Below are positions 10,709 through 24,400 of a stretch of DNA of 64,000 nt, piece by piece. The first letter of the stretch is position 1. The number at the start of each line of letters is the position of its first letter. Origin of the DNA: Anisakis pegreffii (lineage: Eukaryota > Nematoda > Chromadorea > Rhabditida > Anisakidae). The stretch spans positions 62,001 through 126,000 of the forward strand of contig JAPYMA010003060.1 in the NCBI GenBank assembly GCA_035041965.1, given 5' to 3'. The translations under genes were made by a program, and so were the position numbers. The notes beneath the pieces are model-generated. The model saw only the letters and a list, made by a program, of their open reading frames with translations, ran no database searches and was not told the origin of the DNA.

Positions 10709-12528
10709 TTATCCGAATCGCACTTTACTGGCCCAGCTGGCGCGTTTTCCGAATCGCAATTTACTTGCCCATTTCTTGATTCGATCGGCGTTCTCCCATT
10801 CCTTAAACACCAAAATATGTATTCGTTCAAGTTGAGACTAAATCTCTTGTGCATCTCAGAGCATCGCAATAATCTGTGGGTTAGCCGTAAGGAAACTAAA
10901 CTTCATCCGGCCTCACGAACACGAACAAAGAGTTTCAGTTGAAAGCTCACAATGAACAAACAACGTGTGAATTGCCCAATGAATGCTCGCAATAAGATCG
11001 ATCCACTTTTAATTACTCTACCACTGAGTTCGCGTGTTCCCACACGAGATGTTTTCAATGTACGAATTCATTTCATCAAAACATTGCGTGTCAAATGGAA
11101 AATCACGCCTCGGCTACTGTAGTTTATAATAAATATCAATGTCCGAGTTAAGACAGGTGAAGGACAAGAAAAACTCACAAGTGGAAGCATCGCAGAAGAG
11201 TCCCAGGCTGTTAGAGGTGAGTAACTCCGTTCATCATCAGCCAGTTCTCTTCTCAGCTCTGGCTCGGATTGTGCTGATGAAAAATCACCTGCAAGTAAAA
11301 TGTGAAGAACGTTTTAGGAAATGTCAAAGAACATTTTGTTCGCACTCATGGATTATTTGAAGTAGTGCATTGTGGCTGAGCAAGTTACCGTAAGACATCA
11401 ATTACTGCGAAACTCAAAAAAGCAATGTGAAAGTGTGTGATCCCAAAAAAGGAATAAGCGATCTCCTAATGTCATCATTTCTTTTCTTTGACATTTCTTC
11501 TGAAGTATCGCGTCGTGAAAAACTGATATTGCGGAGATACCTCTACTAATTTTACAGAGATACCTCTACTGTTCACAGTGGTGATACAAATATAGGATGT
11601 ATTATCAGTATCAATCAAATCCTTTGCGATTTGTTCAGATTTGATCACTTCAAATGCTTGAAGTTTAATGTGTCATGCAGCAGTTATTATACCTCTGTTA
11701 CAAAATCTTGTTTACCATTCTCACATTCACAATACCATTCTCTCCAGCAAACTTCAAATTTTCTTATAATATCTCAAATTTGGAGCAGAGATATGCTATT
11801 TGGCCTATTGAAGTGAGGGAACTACAAACAGTATGAATGAAACTCGAATTATTGCGTGTTCTGAAAAAACACAGCTGAACGGCTCAACTTATTTTCTTAT
11901 CCTGCCTGGTAAGGCTAATATGAAGACTGTATAAAATTTTTCGCTAGCAACATGCCATCACTTATCGTGGTTCATCCCCGCATAATTTTATGGTGTGACA
12001 GATATTTGAAGATGCATTCGACCACGCGGAAGTACTGTACTAATCGGAGAGTTGCTAGGAAAGTACTGCACTGATCGAATTTCTCCATGATTCGAGTCAA
12101 AACGGCTTATTCAAAACGGTTCATTAAACTTTCGTAAACAAAACTTCCATGTATTGCGCTCATTTACGATGAACGCCGTCGCAAAATTCACGAGATTTTC
12201 TCCCATACAGCTTTTCGATTGTACTTATTTGAGATGATCATTTTTCAGGTGACAGCAAAAATTGTAATTTGTGGTGCGAGTGAAAGTAACAGTTGCTAAT
12301 AGCAATGTATCACTTCAGACCATTTTTTCTTTCTCCGCTCAAAGTCCATTTTCAATTTGATCGTTGCACATATGTATGGCATTATTGTTTGATTATTGGA
12401 TAAATGAAGAAAGTCATCAAAACGTATCAAATCGTAAAGGAAATGAAATGATCGATGAGGAAATGAAACTCACCAAGAAGAGCGATAAAAGCAACAAAAA
12501 CTGCTAAAAGGGTTAGTGATGCGTTCAT
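10709..12528 (-). CDS. flp-19: FMRFamide-like neuropeptide precursor, FLP-19 type
   Basis: Secreted neuropeptide precursor of 97 residues in three minus-strand exons: 12474-12528, 11179-11288 and 10709-10837 (TAA at 10709). Phases are 1 and 0 and agree. Exon 1 encodes a signal peptide, MNASLTLLAVFVAFIALLG. Exon 2 encodes an acidic spacer. Exon 3 ends KKWASKLRFGKR followed by ASWASKVRFG and the stop. Cleavage at KK and KR plus C-terminal amidation from Gly would give WASKLRF-amide and ASWASKVRF-amide. From memory, the C. elegans FLP-19 peptides are WANQVRF-amide and ASWASSVRF-amide, so order, number and sequence all match. Splice sites are strong: GTGAGT donors and an ACTTGCAG acceptor; the last acceptor is GATTTAG. 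The ATG sits 8 bases after a TGTTTCAG site. The coding frame is hidden because the exons are short and lie in different frames. Confidence 0.92.
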
Positions 12529-12542
12529 TTCCGATTCTGAAA
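12529..12542 (-). promoter_or_regulatory. Probable trans-splice acceptor before flp-19 ATG
   Basis: On the minus strand the sequence TGTTTCAG is followed by 8 bases and the ATG of the neuropeptide gene. In nematodes such a site so close to a start codon is typical of spliced-leader addition. An ordinary cis-spliced 5' UTR intron would look the same. Confidence 0.5.
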
Positions 12543-13420
12543 CAGTGAACAAAAATGAATATTTGTGATTAAAGAAAAAAATAATCACGCGTTGAAATAA
12601 TGGCCAATGAACTTCACTAACAATCACTGAATGGCTCACTAAGTAAGTGCGCGTGGAAATGGAATCAACAAATATCATCGGATAGAAAAGCTTCAAACAC
12701 TAGAGGGACATCATAATGCATACAATAATGAGGGAATATATCAGAAACATTTTGATTACAGTAAATCAACATCAGTAATCAAAAGCGCAAGGTGAATGAT
12801 GCTTGCACTGATATTCCTACGTTTCGTTCCATCATCTCGGACAGATTACGCTAAATTCTAGCTTGAAACATATCATAGTCCGTCCCGTGGATATTTTTAG
12901 ATGCAAATAAGGGACAGAAAGATCTACAGTGCTGTTAAGTAGTGTATGCTCATGATAACGAACTAAAGGGTCTTTGTCGAGTAGTCGTGAAACATCGAAT
13001 TCTTAACTGAACTCAAACCACGAAGTTCTGGAGAAATCTCATCATTGAAATATCAACATTTTCCTCGTCACTAAATGATTTTTTGAAACATTAAACTGTC
13101 ATGGTTACTTTTTTTTGAGAAATGGGTGCACTGGTTGGACACATCATGGAAATGATCAATTTCGAAAAATGTCAAGTAAGCGTTCATGATGTTCTTTGCC
13201 AAAGAGATTTCTTCCTACTTTTATCGTTCAACTCACTTCTGACCGCAGTTATTAATTGTGATCTTGAAGTAAGACCAGCAATTTACATAGACTGAACACT
13301 ATCCAAATCTCATCAATGATATGGTAGAGTCAGTTCATTCTCTCAGTAAGCCATATATCAAATAAAGTATGATTTTATTATGCCCAAATTTCAAACAAGA
13401 ATTTGAAATCACAAAATGAC

Positions 13421-13445
13421 TTTCAAATCACATGATGATTTGAAA
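13421..13445. repeat. Perfect 10-bp hairpin
   Basis: TTTCAAATCA, loop CATGA, then TGATTTGAAA form a perfect 10-bp inverted repeat with a 5-base loop. A further ATTTGAAATC copy lies just upstream (13401-13410), so the motif is locally reiterated. Confidence 0.6.
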
Positions 13446-16400
13446 TCATACTTTGAAAACACCATGCATAATGATTCAGTGAATAGGCTGCTTACGAATT
13501 TTCTTTCCTTCTCCCTCGCATATTTTCAGAAGAATATTGCTTCAACAAGCAAGTGATTGAACTGGCCTACTTGTTCGCTCATTTTAAATAGATGAATTAT
13601 GAAGATGACAGAGGGACTTCATTCAGGGTATGATGACATGCATTGGTGGAGGGGTAGATTCGTGAGCGATACGGAGTGATTTCAAGTTGCGATCATGTTG
13701 CGGTACGAGCCATCCACTGGTGCATCAACGCACCGATACGTACCACTGTGGCGGTGTTCTCGATTATCCCATTGTCATAAATTTCTACATGCACGGAGAG
13801 ATACTTCACACAAACATATCCAACTAATTATACAAAGAACTTTCCCACGGATTGCCATATGCGGTCATGAAAAAATTGAAAATCGCACTTCACTTAAACT
13901 CTGATGTTTGATCGATTCAACGAAATGAGCCCGTTAATTGAGCTTCTTCTTTCATACCACAACTTCTTTTTCTGGGCAACACATAACAAGGTTCGTTGCT
14001 GCTTATTGCGAAGATTTGAGACTTTGTGCGATTGACTGGAGCTGAGTTGGGATGGATTCCTACGGACAATGGAAAGAAGTGAGTGAATTCGTGGAAAATT
14101 TTGATGGTGATGATGAAGTTGATCTATAAGACAATGTTGAGTGGCGTCAGGTTGGCGACCTTAAATAGTGAACGTGGACATAAGTAATCTAAATGCAAAG
14201 CGAATCCGCCAACGAACGAAAAACACCGAATGCAATGCCTCTTAACGGTATCTGAACACTGGATTCAGTTTGTTGAATTGAACACGCCCATTTCATGCCG
14301 ACTGATTCAGTGTATTTGTCCCCTAAGGATTTATCTTCGGAGGAGTGGTCAATGGAATCTCGATGTATTGAATTTTCTGTTTATTGCGTACACCAATGAA
14401 TCACAATGAAGAAGCAGAATTGTTGATGATTCCTAATGGACGACAGAATAAAGTAATATTCATCACTGCTATTTTCTTTCTTTCGGGCTTAGTGATACTC
14501 AAGACGTAGGTAGAAGCAGCCTTTATTTCAGCGTTTAGGACGGCCAGTTTCAGTGATATGAAAACGCTATCAAGGAATATTTTCGACAAGAGACACGCAA
14601 AAAGATCCATTACTAAACGAGGTTTTGAGTTTCCAATTCGTTCAAATGTAAAACAAGTTATCAAAGAAATATGCCCTCAAGTACAATCAGAGTGTAGGGT
14701 TGGAAGCCGTCACGAATCTTTTCTATGTTTATTTTTTGGACACCAAGCATCATTTTACACGATTCATCACGACCCACATGAATTCTTTTTCCTTTCTGGT
14801 TATTATGGGCATGAGAAAATTCGTCATCAAAAAACTGTGAGTTATTTTTCCTTGCTTCTAAAAAAGAAGCATATTATGCATTGTTTGCACGTTGCTATGC
14901 ACAAGAGTGCATTTCTTTAGTATGTACCATGGGTGTGGGACATTGATACTGAGAATTGTGACAGTCTTCATAAAAAGGTCTGCTACTCTCAAGACCGTAG
15001 CAAAGACATTGGAGTGCATAAAGTTTCTCTCATGCACTTCTGACTTCGAATAACTCAGTAAAAATGACTGAGATATAGCGTGCTCCTTAACAGACATAAA
15101 CCGGAAACAAATCACATTAATTAGGGTAGTTTTTTTTTGGATGATTATGCCAGCGGTTCGTTCATTAGGAAGTTGAATGCTTCGGTATTGAGTGGGCTGA
15201 CTGGCTTGCGGCAATGTAATCAGATAAAATCTTTGAGACGTCAAGGGAATAATGTTCTCAGAAAAGGTTTAAACTTTGCGTTTAAACAACGAGCATAAAC
15301 ATAACCTTAACTCAAGCTGAGTATTGCCATCATGCAAGCATGATGAAGCGCCGTTCTTTTCCACCAAACTCAGTTTGTTTATAAGATTAATCTCCGGGAA
15401 TTAAAATTAACGAATTTGTTTACGTAATAATAAACATGAACTGATGCGATCGTCTTACTGTAGATAAGATGGATCAACTGATTGTCATCAACTCGAATAT
15501 ACCCATTCAAATAAACTCAACATTTAGTACAAACAATACGAAACGCATTTGTTGTCCAAAATGATAACAACAAGCTAGCATGATTTTTGAGATAAAATTA
15601 AAATTGCTTGTCGAAGCTGAGAAAAGACTTGTTAGATGATTCACTTGGTGGATTGGATTGATCTGAAACATTGCTGAAAACAACTTGGGATACTTTCAAG
15701 CCAGAAGCTGGCTGAATATACGGCGTTCGCCACAAAATTTGAGAACTCGAAAGGGACAAAAATGAAGCAGCGTTGTGATCAGAGCGAATTGGTGCAGTTG
15801 TGAGCTAGACCTCGGATGTGCTTAGGTGTGTTCTGGTTGAACGGATCGAGTGCGAATAACAGACGGCGATTAGATTCTATATCGGACAAGTGTCTTGGGA
15901 ATGGAATGATCGTTGAAGGTGGTTAAATGCAGCGACAATGATTGCATTCATTCGCTGATACGTGATCGAGTGCATGCACAGAGATAACGTCACTTCATTT
16001 CACACTATCAAAATCAGTGCTTTTGATAAGCAATACGAGAGATTTGATGGCGAAAAACTTTGGCAAATCACTATTGGTTGATTTTTTTCCAAAGATTTTC
16101 GGTAGTTGTCCAACAACGTTTTCAAAATGCTTGCTTGATCATGAAGAATCAACCTTTTTTGTGATCTCAAACGAATTCGTTGCATTTCACTTCTTGACCA
16201 CTTAATCAATTTCCTGCTCTTTTTGATTTGCCACTAATCTGTAGCAGATTTTCAAACAAAGTGGTAGGGAACTGTAGTCATTTAGACAATTGTGGAGGAG
16301 GGATGATGATGTGCTATAAAAGCAAGGGGCCACAGAGTGCAAGAGAATGAAAAGCAGTGTCTTTGATGGAATAAGAGTGATACTTTTTTGCAAATGGATT

Positions 16401-16485
16401 CGCCGAATGTCGAACTAAAATTGTTTCGAAGTTGCTCGAACATAAGATGGTGTGAACAAAGCCGAGAATGAACAGACGAAGGTAA

Positions 16486-16569
16486 GTCGATGGACAATTC
16501 GTGGATTGAATAGGAAAAATCAGGCTTGAAGAGGCGTCGATGGACAATAGAAAAAAATCACGTTTGAAG
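16486..16569. repeat. Imperfect tandem duplication of about 45 bp
   Basis: GTCGATGGACAAT occurs at 16486-16498 and 16536-16548. Each copy is followed by a matching A-rich block: AGGAAAAATCAGGCTTGAAG in the first and AGAAAAAAATCACGTTTGAA in the second. This is a local duplication with a deletion in the second copy. Confidence 0.6.
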
Positions 16570-17556
16570 GCTCAATCGAATGATAAATATGTTTCTGTAT
16601 GACACTAATGCAATTCTGATGTTCACTCTTTTCTCTAACACTTTCTCTCATCCAACAGTCATTTGTGGCAAAATCATTGTCAGCGAATGATTCTGTGTAA
16701 TGAATGGGAGCTGCAATGGAAAGTGACACCTAGAAATGAATGACGTTCGAAAGTTTCTTTATCAGAGTTGGATTGATGGACTTATATGGATGAGATACAG
16801 CTGAACAATGTTCACTCGTGAATACATAGCTAATTTATGCGAGCACTGCTTGCAAGTTGCAGTTTAATTCGCGGTGAGAATGCTGCATTCATTTACTAGG
16901 CAGAGTTTGCTAGAGGATAATGGCAAGGTGAACAATTGTGGGAATATCGAGGCACTAGCTTTATCTGATAACAAAACTATCTTTTCTCTCACAACGACAA
17001 TTCGCTGAATGCAAATCACCTTGTTTCAACGAATTCGCTTTACAAGTGGTTCTCGTGGGAGCGAAATTAGCAAACGATCACGAGTTATTACGTGTCAATA
17101 AGCAATGGCCAGTTTCTAGAATCTGTGAGAGAGTGAGATAGCATATCGAATAGCAACTGAAGATTAGAAATTAACGAAAGAGCGTCACATTTGTCTCGAA
17201 GCCGTTCACTTTTCAGCTGCAATATTCCGGTAGTTCTACAATATCAAAATTGATTACCATCGTCAAAATACTTGTACATTATTCTATGAGGGTGATTTAA
17301 GAGTAGACGTTATTTCTACTCTAACTGATTCCATTTTAACCGTGCACACATATACCTTCCTTCTCACAGTTTTGAGATCTCCCATGTGAAGATTATCGAT
17401 TGCTGTAGAAAAAGTTTCGCAGTTTACCTATTACGGTAAAAACAAAAATCATTGATGGAACCAGAATGATTTTGCATGCATTATTTAAGGCTTACCAATG
17501 AATCGGGTTGAGTTACTGACTCATTTCAATCTGGGAACAACTAGTATTCGTTTGAC

Positions 17557-17604
17557 ATGCAAAGCAATCAGTCTCAAAACACGCAAAGCAATCAGTCTTA
17601 AAAA
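17557..17604. repeat. Two tandem copies of a 24-bp unit
   Basis: Two adjacent near-identical 24-base units that contain GCAAAGCAATCAGTCTYAAAA, differing at about three positions. Confidence 0.7.
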
Positions 17605-20600
17605 ATTCCACATGGAGAGCCATTAGAATGTGATGGGTGATGACGGTACTCAAATTTGACAGCTCAATTCGTATTCATGGGCAAAATCAAACGTCGCATC
17701 AGCATCTTTTGTGCAATTGTAATTTAACTGGAAAGGATTAGATTTATTTCACTCAGAAAGCAATTTTCACTCTAGTAACGGATTAGTTCGTCTATGGGTG
17801 ATAATTTGCCAGCCCATTTTATTAAGCAAAGGAACCGACTCGAGCAGTTTGATCCAGTGCAATGAACAAAAAAAAGAGCTTTCAGAAACGAATAAGTGAA
17901 GTTAATTCTCCTCTCAAAAAGACAAACGGATCAGATATCTGAGAGGAGTAGTAGTACGGCAATGATTTCAAAGATGATCTTCGATGATGAGAAGGACCAA
18001 ATCGATGCGACCGATAACTGAGCAGAGCAACCTGACAGTAATTCGGCCCCAACGTTGTGGCAAACAACTCATACGAACTGCAGCTTCCCTCATTACTGTG
18101 GCTTATGAATGAGCTATATCCATCTGTTAATCATAAAAGTATTTTTCTTGTCACCGATGTCGAATGTGCAAATGGAGCAGATAAGATGCATAAAATCGAT
18201 GATAGCAATACGACGAACGAATAATGTGAAACGGATCTCAAAATTGTCGTGGATCAACATTGAAGGATAAGACTGCAAATAATCAAGCTGAATAGCGAAC
18301 GGCAGTGACACGAATTCATAATTGGAGTCAAATTATCGAGCTGAAACTTGAGATTTTTATCAATGTACCAAAGTCCGCAATGAGGCTGACCATGCGACTG
18401 AAAAAAATTTGTGGATTTCGAAGCGTTCATTAATAAGTGATGGAAACGTGCACATAGACGTAATAACTGAATGCTGGAAATCGCAAAGCATGTTCCATCT
18501 AGTGCAGTCAGAGAATTTCGTTCGATTTATCGCTGAGCAATCTTCTAAAAGGGATGATTGTGCTCCACTAATTAATTATTACTGAGAATGCCCTTTAATT
18601 AAGATTTCAGAACGAGTTATTTGAGCTAGTTTTTGCTCAGTAAGTCATTTTATTTGGTCGTTTTGTTTTTGAGAATAACCTCGTTAGATTTCCGTTCGAG
18701 AAAAATTCAGACTGAAAACCGGCCTTGCTTTGTCTCCATATCATTCGTTTCGGACAATAAACGCACAATTTTGATGGCACGATCTTTAAGCCTAACGGGT
18801 TGGCTTATGTTAACAGCACCTTTCTTAAGGTGGAGCTATGAAATTTCCGAAGTAGGAATTCATGCACTGTGGTTCTTCGAGCGAGAAAAACAGCCTTTAA
18901 ATCTAATATCATTCAAGCGAGTTTTCATATGAATCAAGGTTCAAAGCATTTTTAGATCAGAACGAATCTAATAGTTTTATCGAATGAGCAATTTTCTAAT
19001 TCTATCTTCTTTATGCAAACGATTGCCCCTCTACACTTCAGATCCCATGGATTTATTCAGTAATTTGTGATAACCAGGGAAAATGTGAGTAAAGGTTGAA
19101 TAGACTTGAGGAAAACTTTCACTGACACTACAAAAATGCACGTCAGCTAAAAGGGTATGTGAAAAAATATCGAAAAGATCGAAAACAATTCTGTGAAAGG
19201 GAACACTTAATGTTTCATGAATCCGTTTTGTCCAACGTCCAACTGAAATTTCTTATCGCCTATGCGATACGATGCACACGTAAGCAATTCGATCGTCATT
19301 TTTTTAAAAGCAGTCAGTACCATTTTACAGTTATCCGGATAGCAGGAGGATGCCGAGTTCGAAACACTGACTTAAAGTGAGCACTTAATGAAATTCTCAC
19401 TTATTGAGTAATCGCTATCACTGTACCTTCTTAGTTATCAAAAAGCTTTAAGACAGAAATGTATCAGATAGGTTATGGTCAGTGGCTTGTGACTGCTGCA
19501 TTCTTTAGTACAAAAAAGCGAGGAAAGAATTGACAATTACGATGTATTTCTGAGAAAAACTTGCAGTTGGGAAGGTTCAGGAATTTTTTTTGAGCTATTT
19601 TCGGCTGAACAACACCATTTAGTGATTTCTGAATTTCATAACTGAAAACACTACACATGGGTAAAAACTATGCAAGGAACCGACATCATTAGTTCATCTT
19701 CGACAACTGCTTTGGAAAAAAACTATTCGCAACGACAGTTGTGGGGATGGCGGAGAAAGTTTGAGGGAGACAGCCGATGAAATGTGATGCATTTATTGTT
19801 TTTGCATTAAATACATATACATCCACTCATTCATTTAGATAACAAAAGCAGGAGACTTTAGCCGTGAGAATAACTGCGATTAGATGATGTTAAAATATTT
19901 ATCAACAGTCATTGTATCAATGAAAATGGCCAAGCCCAACAATGAAATATTCTCAGACTAATCAAGTTGAATTGCATCAGTCTGACTATGAGATAGATAA
20001 TCTAATCGCTCTTTTCAGTTATAAGAAGGTAATATTTTATTGACCTCATTTTACTATTTCAGCGTTATCAGACAGAGTTTGCATAGAATTTGCAATTGTT
20101 AAATCGAATTTACTCACGAATCGCTGAGAATATATTTGCCCAAGCCCAATCATTATTATAAAATATCACATAAAAGAGATGGTGAAAGAATTATTTTATC
20201 AATAAAATTAATTACTTTTAATTCTTCATGAGAACTGTCTTTGAAAGATAAAAGGGCAAATTTTTTTTGGCGTAAAATTATGTTCAACCTTCGACTCATG
20301 ATTTCATCGGAGCAACTGCGTTCCTCAACGTGCGATGAGAAAAACAGTTTTATCCTCAGATATCATTTAGTTTCTTCGTGAAATATTTTGTATACTGGCG
20401 TTCACTCGTACACACTTGAGCTACTGCCTGCGACATCGCTTACGCGCATGCATGTTATTGTCGTTTTAGAAATGGCTGTGCAATGTCGAAGTAACCTTTA
20501 CGATGATTTTGCCTAGCTAACGTATCGTACAAATCCTATTCTCCGATCTCACCAGGAAATCATGTCGAAAGTTGCTAGGAATATACCGGGAAATCATGCT

Positions 20601-20687
20601 TGGTGCATTGACTTCTGAAGTATTCAGTAGAAAGGAGAAGATTAAGATGCGACATGGAGAAAATAATTGAAAATTCTGCGATGCTAT

Positions 20688-21484
20688 TCACATGCGATGA
20701 CATGAAATGTTACACGGCAATACAAGTAGAGTATTAAGGAAAAAAAGGAGCTTTTTATTACATAACTGATTAGAGGAAATCGAAGAAGAAATATGAGTGT
20801 GAATGAATATTATTGCATTCAATTTCAAACTCTTAACTTGATGTATGGCTGATTGCAGTTTCAACATGCGCCGATAATAAGCCATTGTGATGATGAAAAT
20901 GTCTCTAAGGATGTTGATTACACAAACACAGCCATAATTTATTGAGAGATATTGAGCAATTGCTGAGACAGACACAAATAGAGGATTGCAGCTTTTTAAT
21001 ACCACCAATGTGCTATAGAATCAGCTTGATGTGCTGAAGAGGTGTTTTGAATTGTTGTGTTTCAAATGATCCACACAGTATCTTCGAACTATCACTATCA
21101 GTTCCTGAGATCAGCAGTAACAGAAAGCTTTCCTTCCGTTTGTGAATGCGATCGTTTTATCAGTCCAGTGCGATTGAATTCAAAAAATTGCAATCTTGTT
21201 TCCACTTCCTTTCCCTGAAATGAACAGAAAATGAATTGCTGTATTTTCTTCTGCAGGTGCAAAAAAAACATTGTTTTATTGAGTCGATGATGAGTATCCG
21301 CAGGAATTTTCAGCTGACAGTATCGTGAATGATCACTGATCGCGTGAACATGAGGAACACAACGAAATGAGGAAACCTCCGTAGGCTGAGGATGATGTTC
21401 ACACATACACCCACGATACAAGTAAAATGCCAGCGCAAATGGGCATAGACAAGCTAGAATTATCTCGAAAAGAATCGCCAGCAT
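20688..21484 (-). CDS. Weak candidate: small membrane protein, PMP3-like start
   Basis: A minus-strand ORF opens at 21484 with MLAILFEIILACLCPFAL followed by AFYLYRGC, a hydrophobic start ending in Arg-Gly-Cys. It recalls the first half of PMP3/UPF0057 membrane peptides (pattern II.AI.LPP.AVFL.RGC), but the Pro-Pro pair is missing. A GTATGT donor lies inside the RGC codons (phase 1), and a GTCTCAG acceptor near 20980 would join in phase to a frame containing CVCVINIL, loosely like the family's second half. The hallmark PG..HA motif is absent. It may be chance. Confidence 0.2.
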
Positions 21485-24400
21485 CCAGAAAAAGCACCAA
21501 GACGAGAAATCCGACTGATTGCACCGCTAACAGTGGATGAACGAAACAAACCTATTCCTTTATGGTAGAGATCAATGCAATTAGCGTCATTAAACGCATC
21601 ATCAAAATTACCATCTAATTCGCAATATTTGCATATCATTACTGCTCATTAAGGTTGTCACTTCATTCACATACAATTTTACACATTTCTCTTCAAGATT
21701 ATCAATATGTCCTAGAAAGCTTCAGAAAATTCATAAGAATGACAAACTGAACTGTCCCCATTTGCTGGTTATTGAAAGAAATTTGATCCGTCATCAGTTC
21801 TGCAAACGGCTCAGTTGAAATCAAACGAAATTTGTTGTGAATATCACCGCAGATATTCGACTATCGAAATCACTGGAGTTCGACAATTACCGATAATTTA
21901 AAAAAATTCTGAGTGAGAATTTATGCGAATCCGACGGAAGCCCATCAAACTTCAGCGATTAGCTCGAACCAAAATTTGGTCGATTCTCGCCATAAATACA
22001 ACGATGATCGTGCAGCAGCTGGTCCAGGCATTTCTTGAGACCTCATTGCAGACTTATACTAACACTCAAAATGATATTACACCTGATAGATGTCCATCTT
22101 GTACGCCACAGTTCTCAAAGAAACTTGAGATGAAATTGTTGATGAGGCTCATGCTCAGTTCAAGTTCAACTCAACGAATTCCTCGGAATTTCGATGAAAG
22201 AGAGGTGAAAATTTTGAGAATTTCGAATTTGGTCTCAAACGACTAGCATCGAGGTACGGTTGATTTTCTGCCAGGTCGGCGAATGATTCATTTATCAAGA
22301 CGAATACTTCGCAATTAGTATCGATTACTTCGAACATTTATAATTTATCTAGTTCTTCACGACGACAATGGAGTGCGATTGCTTTGGAATCGAACCAATG
22401 CAGGCTGACGATTTAAATTCTTTCGGTTTAATGTGGCTCATTGTTGATCTTAAGAACGGGTGAAAATTCATTTGCTCTAATAATGAGTATCTTCATTCTC
22501 CTATCAAATAATGCACTGTTTTGTTTCACTGTATTTTTTGACGACCCAATTGATGAAATTCATAGCGTTTATTCGAACTATTTTGATTGGTTATTTCGCT
22601 TTTTTGGTTCGTTTGCAGTACTTTCCTGGTCAGTTTTCATTGAAAATGCTATCAATCAACTGGAAATCTAATCCGATTAGAAATTTATCCATTGTTCGAG
22701 GGAATGCAGTCAAAATTTCCGATAAAGAGAACGGCGTAAAAACGGAAACGCCGAGTTCATAGTGTCTGAACGTCTGAACGACCGTTATCTTCAAATGGAT
22801 GGTTGACGGACTGTAAAGCGCAACATCACCGTCAACCCTAACTAATTATTGCAAATAAATATGCTGAGTATCATAGATGGTAATTCCTCTCAATTGTGAC
22901 ATTTACTCGGCACACAGGTCTTAGAAACAGTCATGCGCATTTCAGTCTCTTGTTAATACTTATCGCATCTAGTGTCTCGTTTGTAGCGCGATTTGTTTAT
23001 AAGAGAGACAGAAATTTGTGAGGTCGGATGATCTCTGAGTACTTCGTCGGTGATTTTGAACAAAGTAAGGCATCGATGAAACAGTCGAATTTGCGTAAAA
23101 TCAAGTGAAAGGTGTTAACTACCGTCCGTTAACGTCTCCTATTGCAGTTTCTATGTAAAACGCGCAACATCAGAACCGGTTCCATCACTTCGAAGAGCAC
23201 TGAGCAAGGGAATTACGCAAATGCATGCGTCGACAAGGAGTACACCTAACATCATTACTTATAGCGCATTTAGACGCAGCAAACTTAGTCGCGTTGATTG
23301 CTCAGTTCGATTTTCATTTGATTTTCGTCATTTTTTAAATGTTGAAAATGAATAGCGACTCGAAAAAAATGGAGATTTCAGAGCAATCGTTACACCCGTT
23401 CTCTGCTATTGTTGGAATACCAGCGAATTGGTAGACTTAATAAAAATTAATGCTAGCATCATTGAGCAGTGCGGGAGAAAATTCGCTTGAAGTTTATTCA
23501 TAAACATTCGGCTTTTACTGATCTCTAATGAGATGTTGTGAAAACGGTTCGGAGGAATTAGTCGTTATGGTGATTTGTTTGTGGTTGACTTCAGATGTTC
23601 AATAGTACAGTGTTTGTTCGAGAATCGTTTAATCAGAGATCGTACTATATTTCTTCATCGAACACACATTTCGTGTTCGGTCTCAAATTACTAACTGGAC
23701 ATTTACTCGGACGTTTGTTAATGTTTTGCGTGAAATGCTGAAGTTTTAAATGTGAGCAATAATCGTGCGCGCTTGCCTCTCTCGTTTCTGACCACTCTAA
23801 ACTACACAACTGTTTGCATTCCTCAGAATGAGTGTGTTTCAAAACACGGTTGTTTTGAGAGTGATTGGTGGATTCTGAATGGTTACTGAATTGTGTGTCT
23901 TAAAGTGCAAGTGAGTCCAAGCCATCAAAGTCCGATACGAGTGCAGCACGAACTGCCCATAAACATCAGAAAAACAATCGCCGTCCCAAAACGACCACCA
24001 CGCATAAGCGACAATATGCTTTGCTACACCCCACTCTTCGTTCCAGGACCCAAGTTTCAATGAGGATGACCTTATTCGCTCAAATTTGTCCCATTGAAAA
24101 TGCTCCTGTTACCCTGTTGTTATTCTTTGCTCACAATTCTCTCATACAAAAATCACATTGTTTCTGATCGTTAATTTTTTGCTCGTATTAATCATCACTT
24201 TTCTTTAGGAAAATAATTTCACTTCTCGAAATTATGAGCGCGACATAAGAAAGACTCTTCGAAAAGTCCTGTTATGAAGGAATTGTGTGCAAGAAACAGG
24301 CTAACAAGGTCGTGAAAATTCTCAGTATTACAGGAGACTTACATTAGTCGTAAATTCAAATTTATTCAAATTTGTTTGAAGCACACATTGTTGTTTAAAT

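Larger units (their letters stand above)
12543..20687. other. Gene-poor stretch of about 8 kb
   Basis: No exon series that I can support. Open frames of 60-128 codons occur on both strands (for example 14558-14920 +, 14858-15244 -, 18633-18932 +), but several begin at TTG or other non-ATG codons, overlap each other and lack splice sites in phase. It contains small repeats listed separately. Part of it should hold regulatory sequence for flp-19, but I cannot point to elements. Confidence 0.5.
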
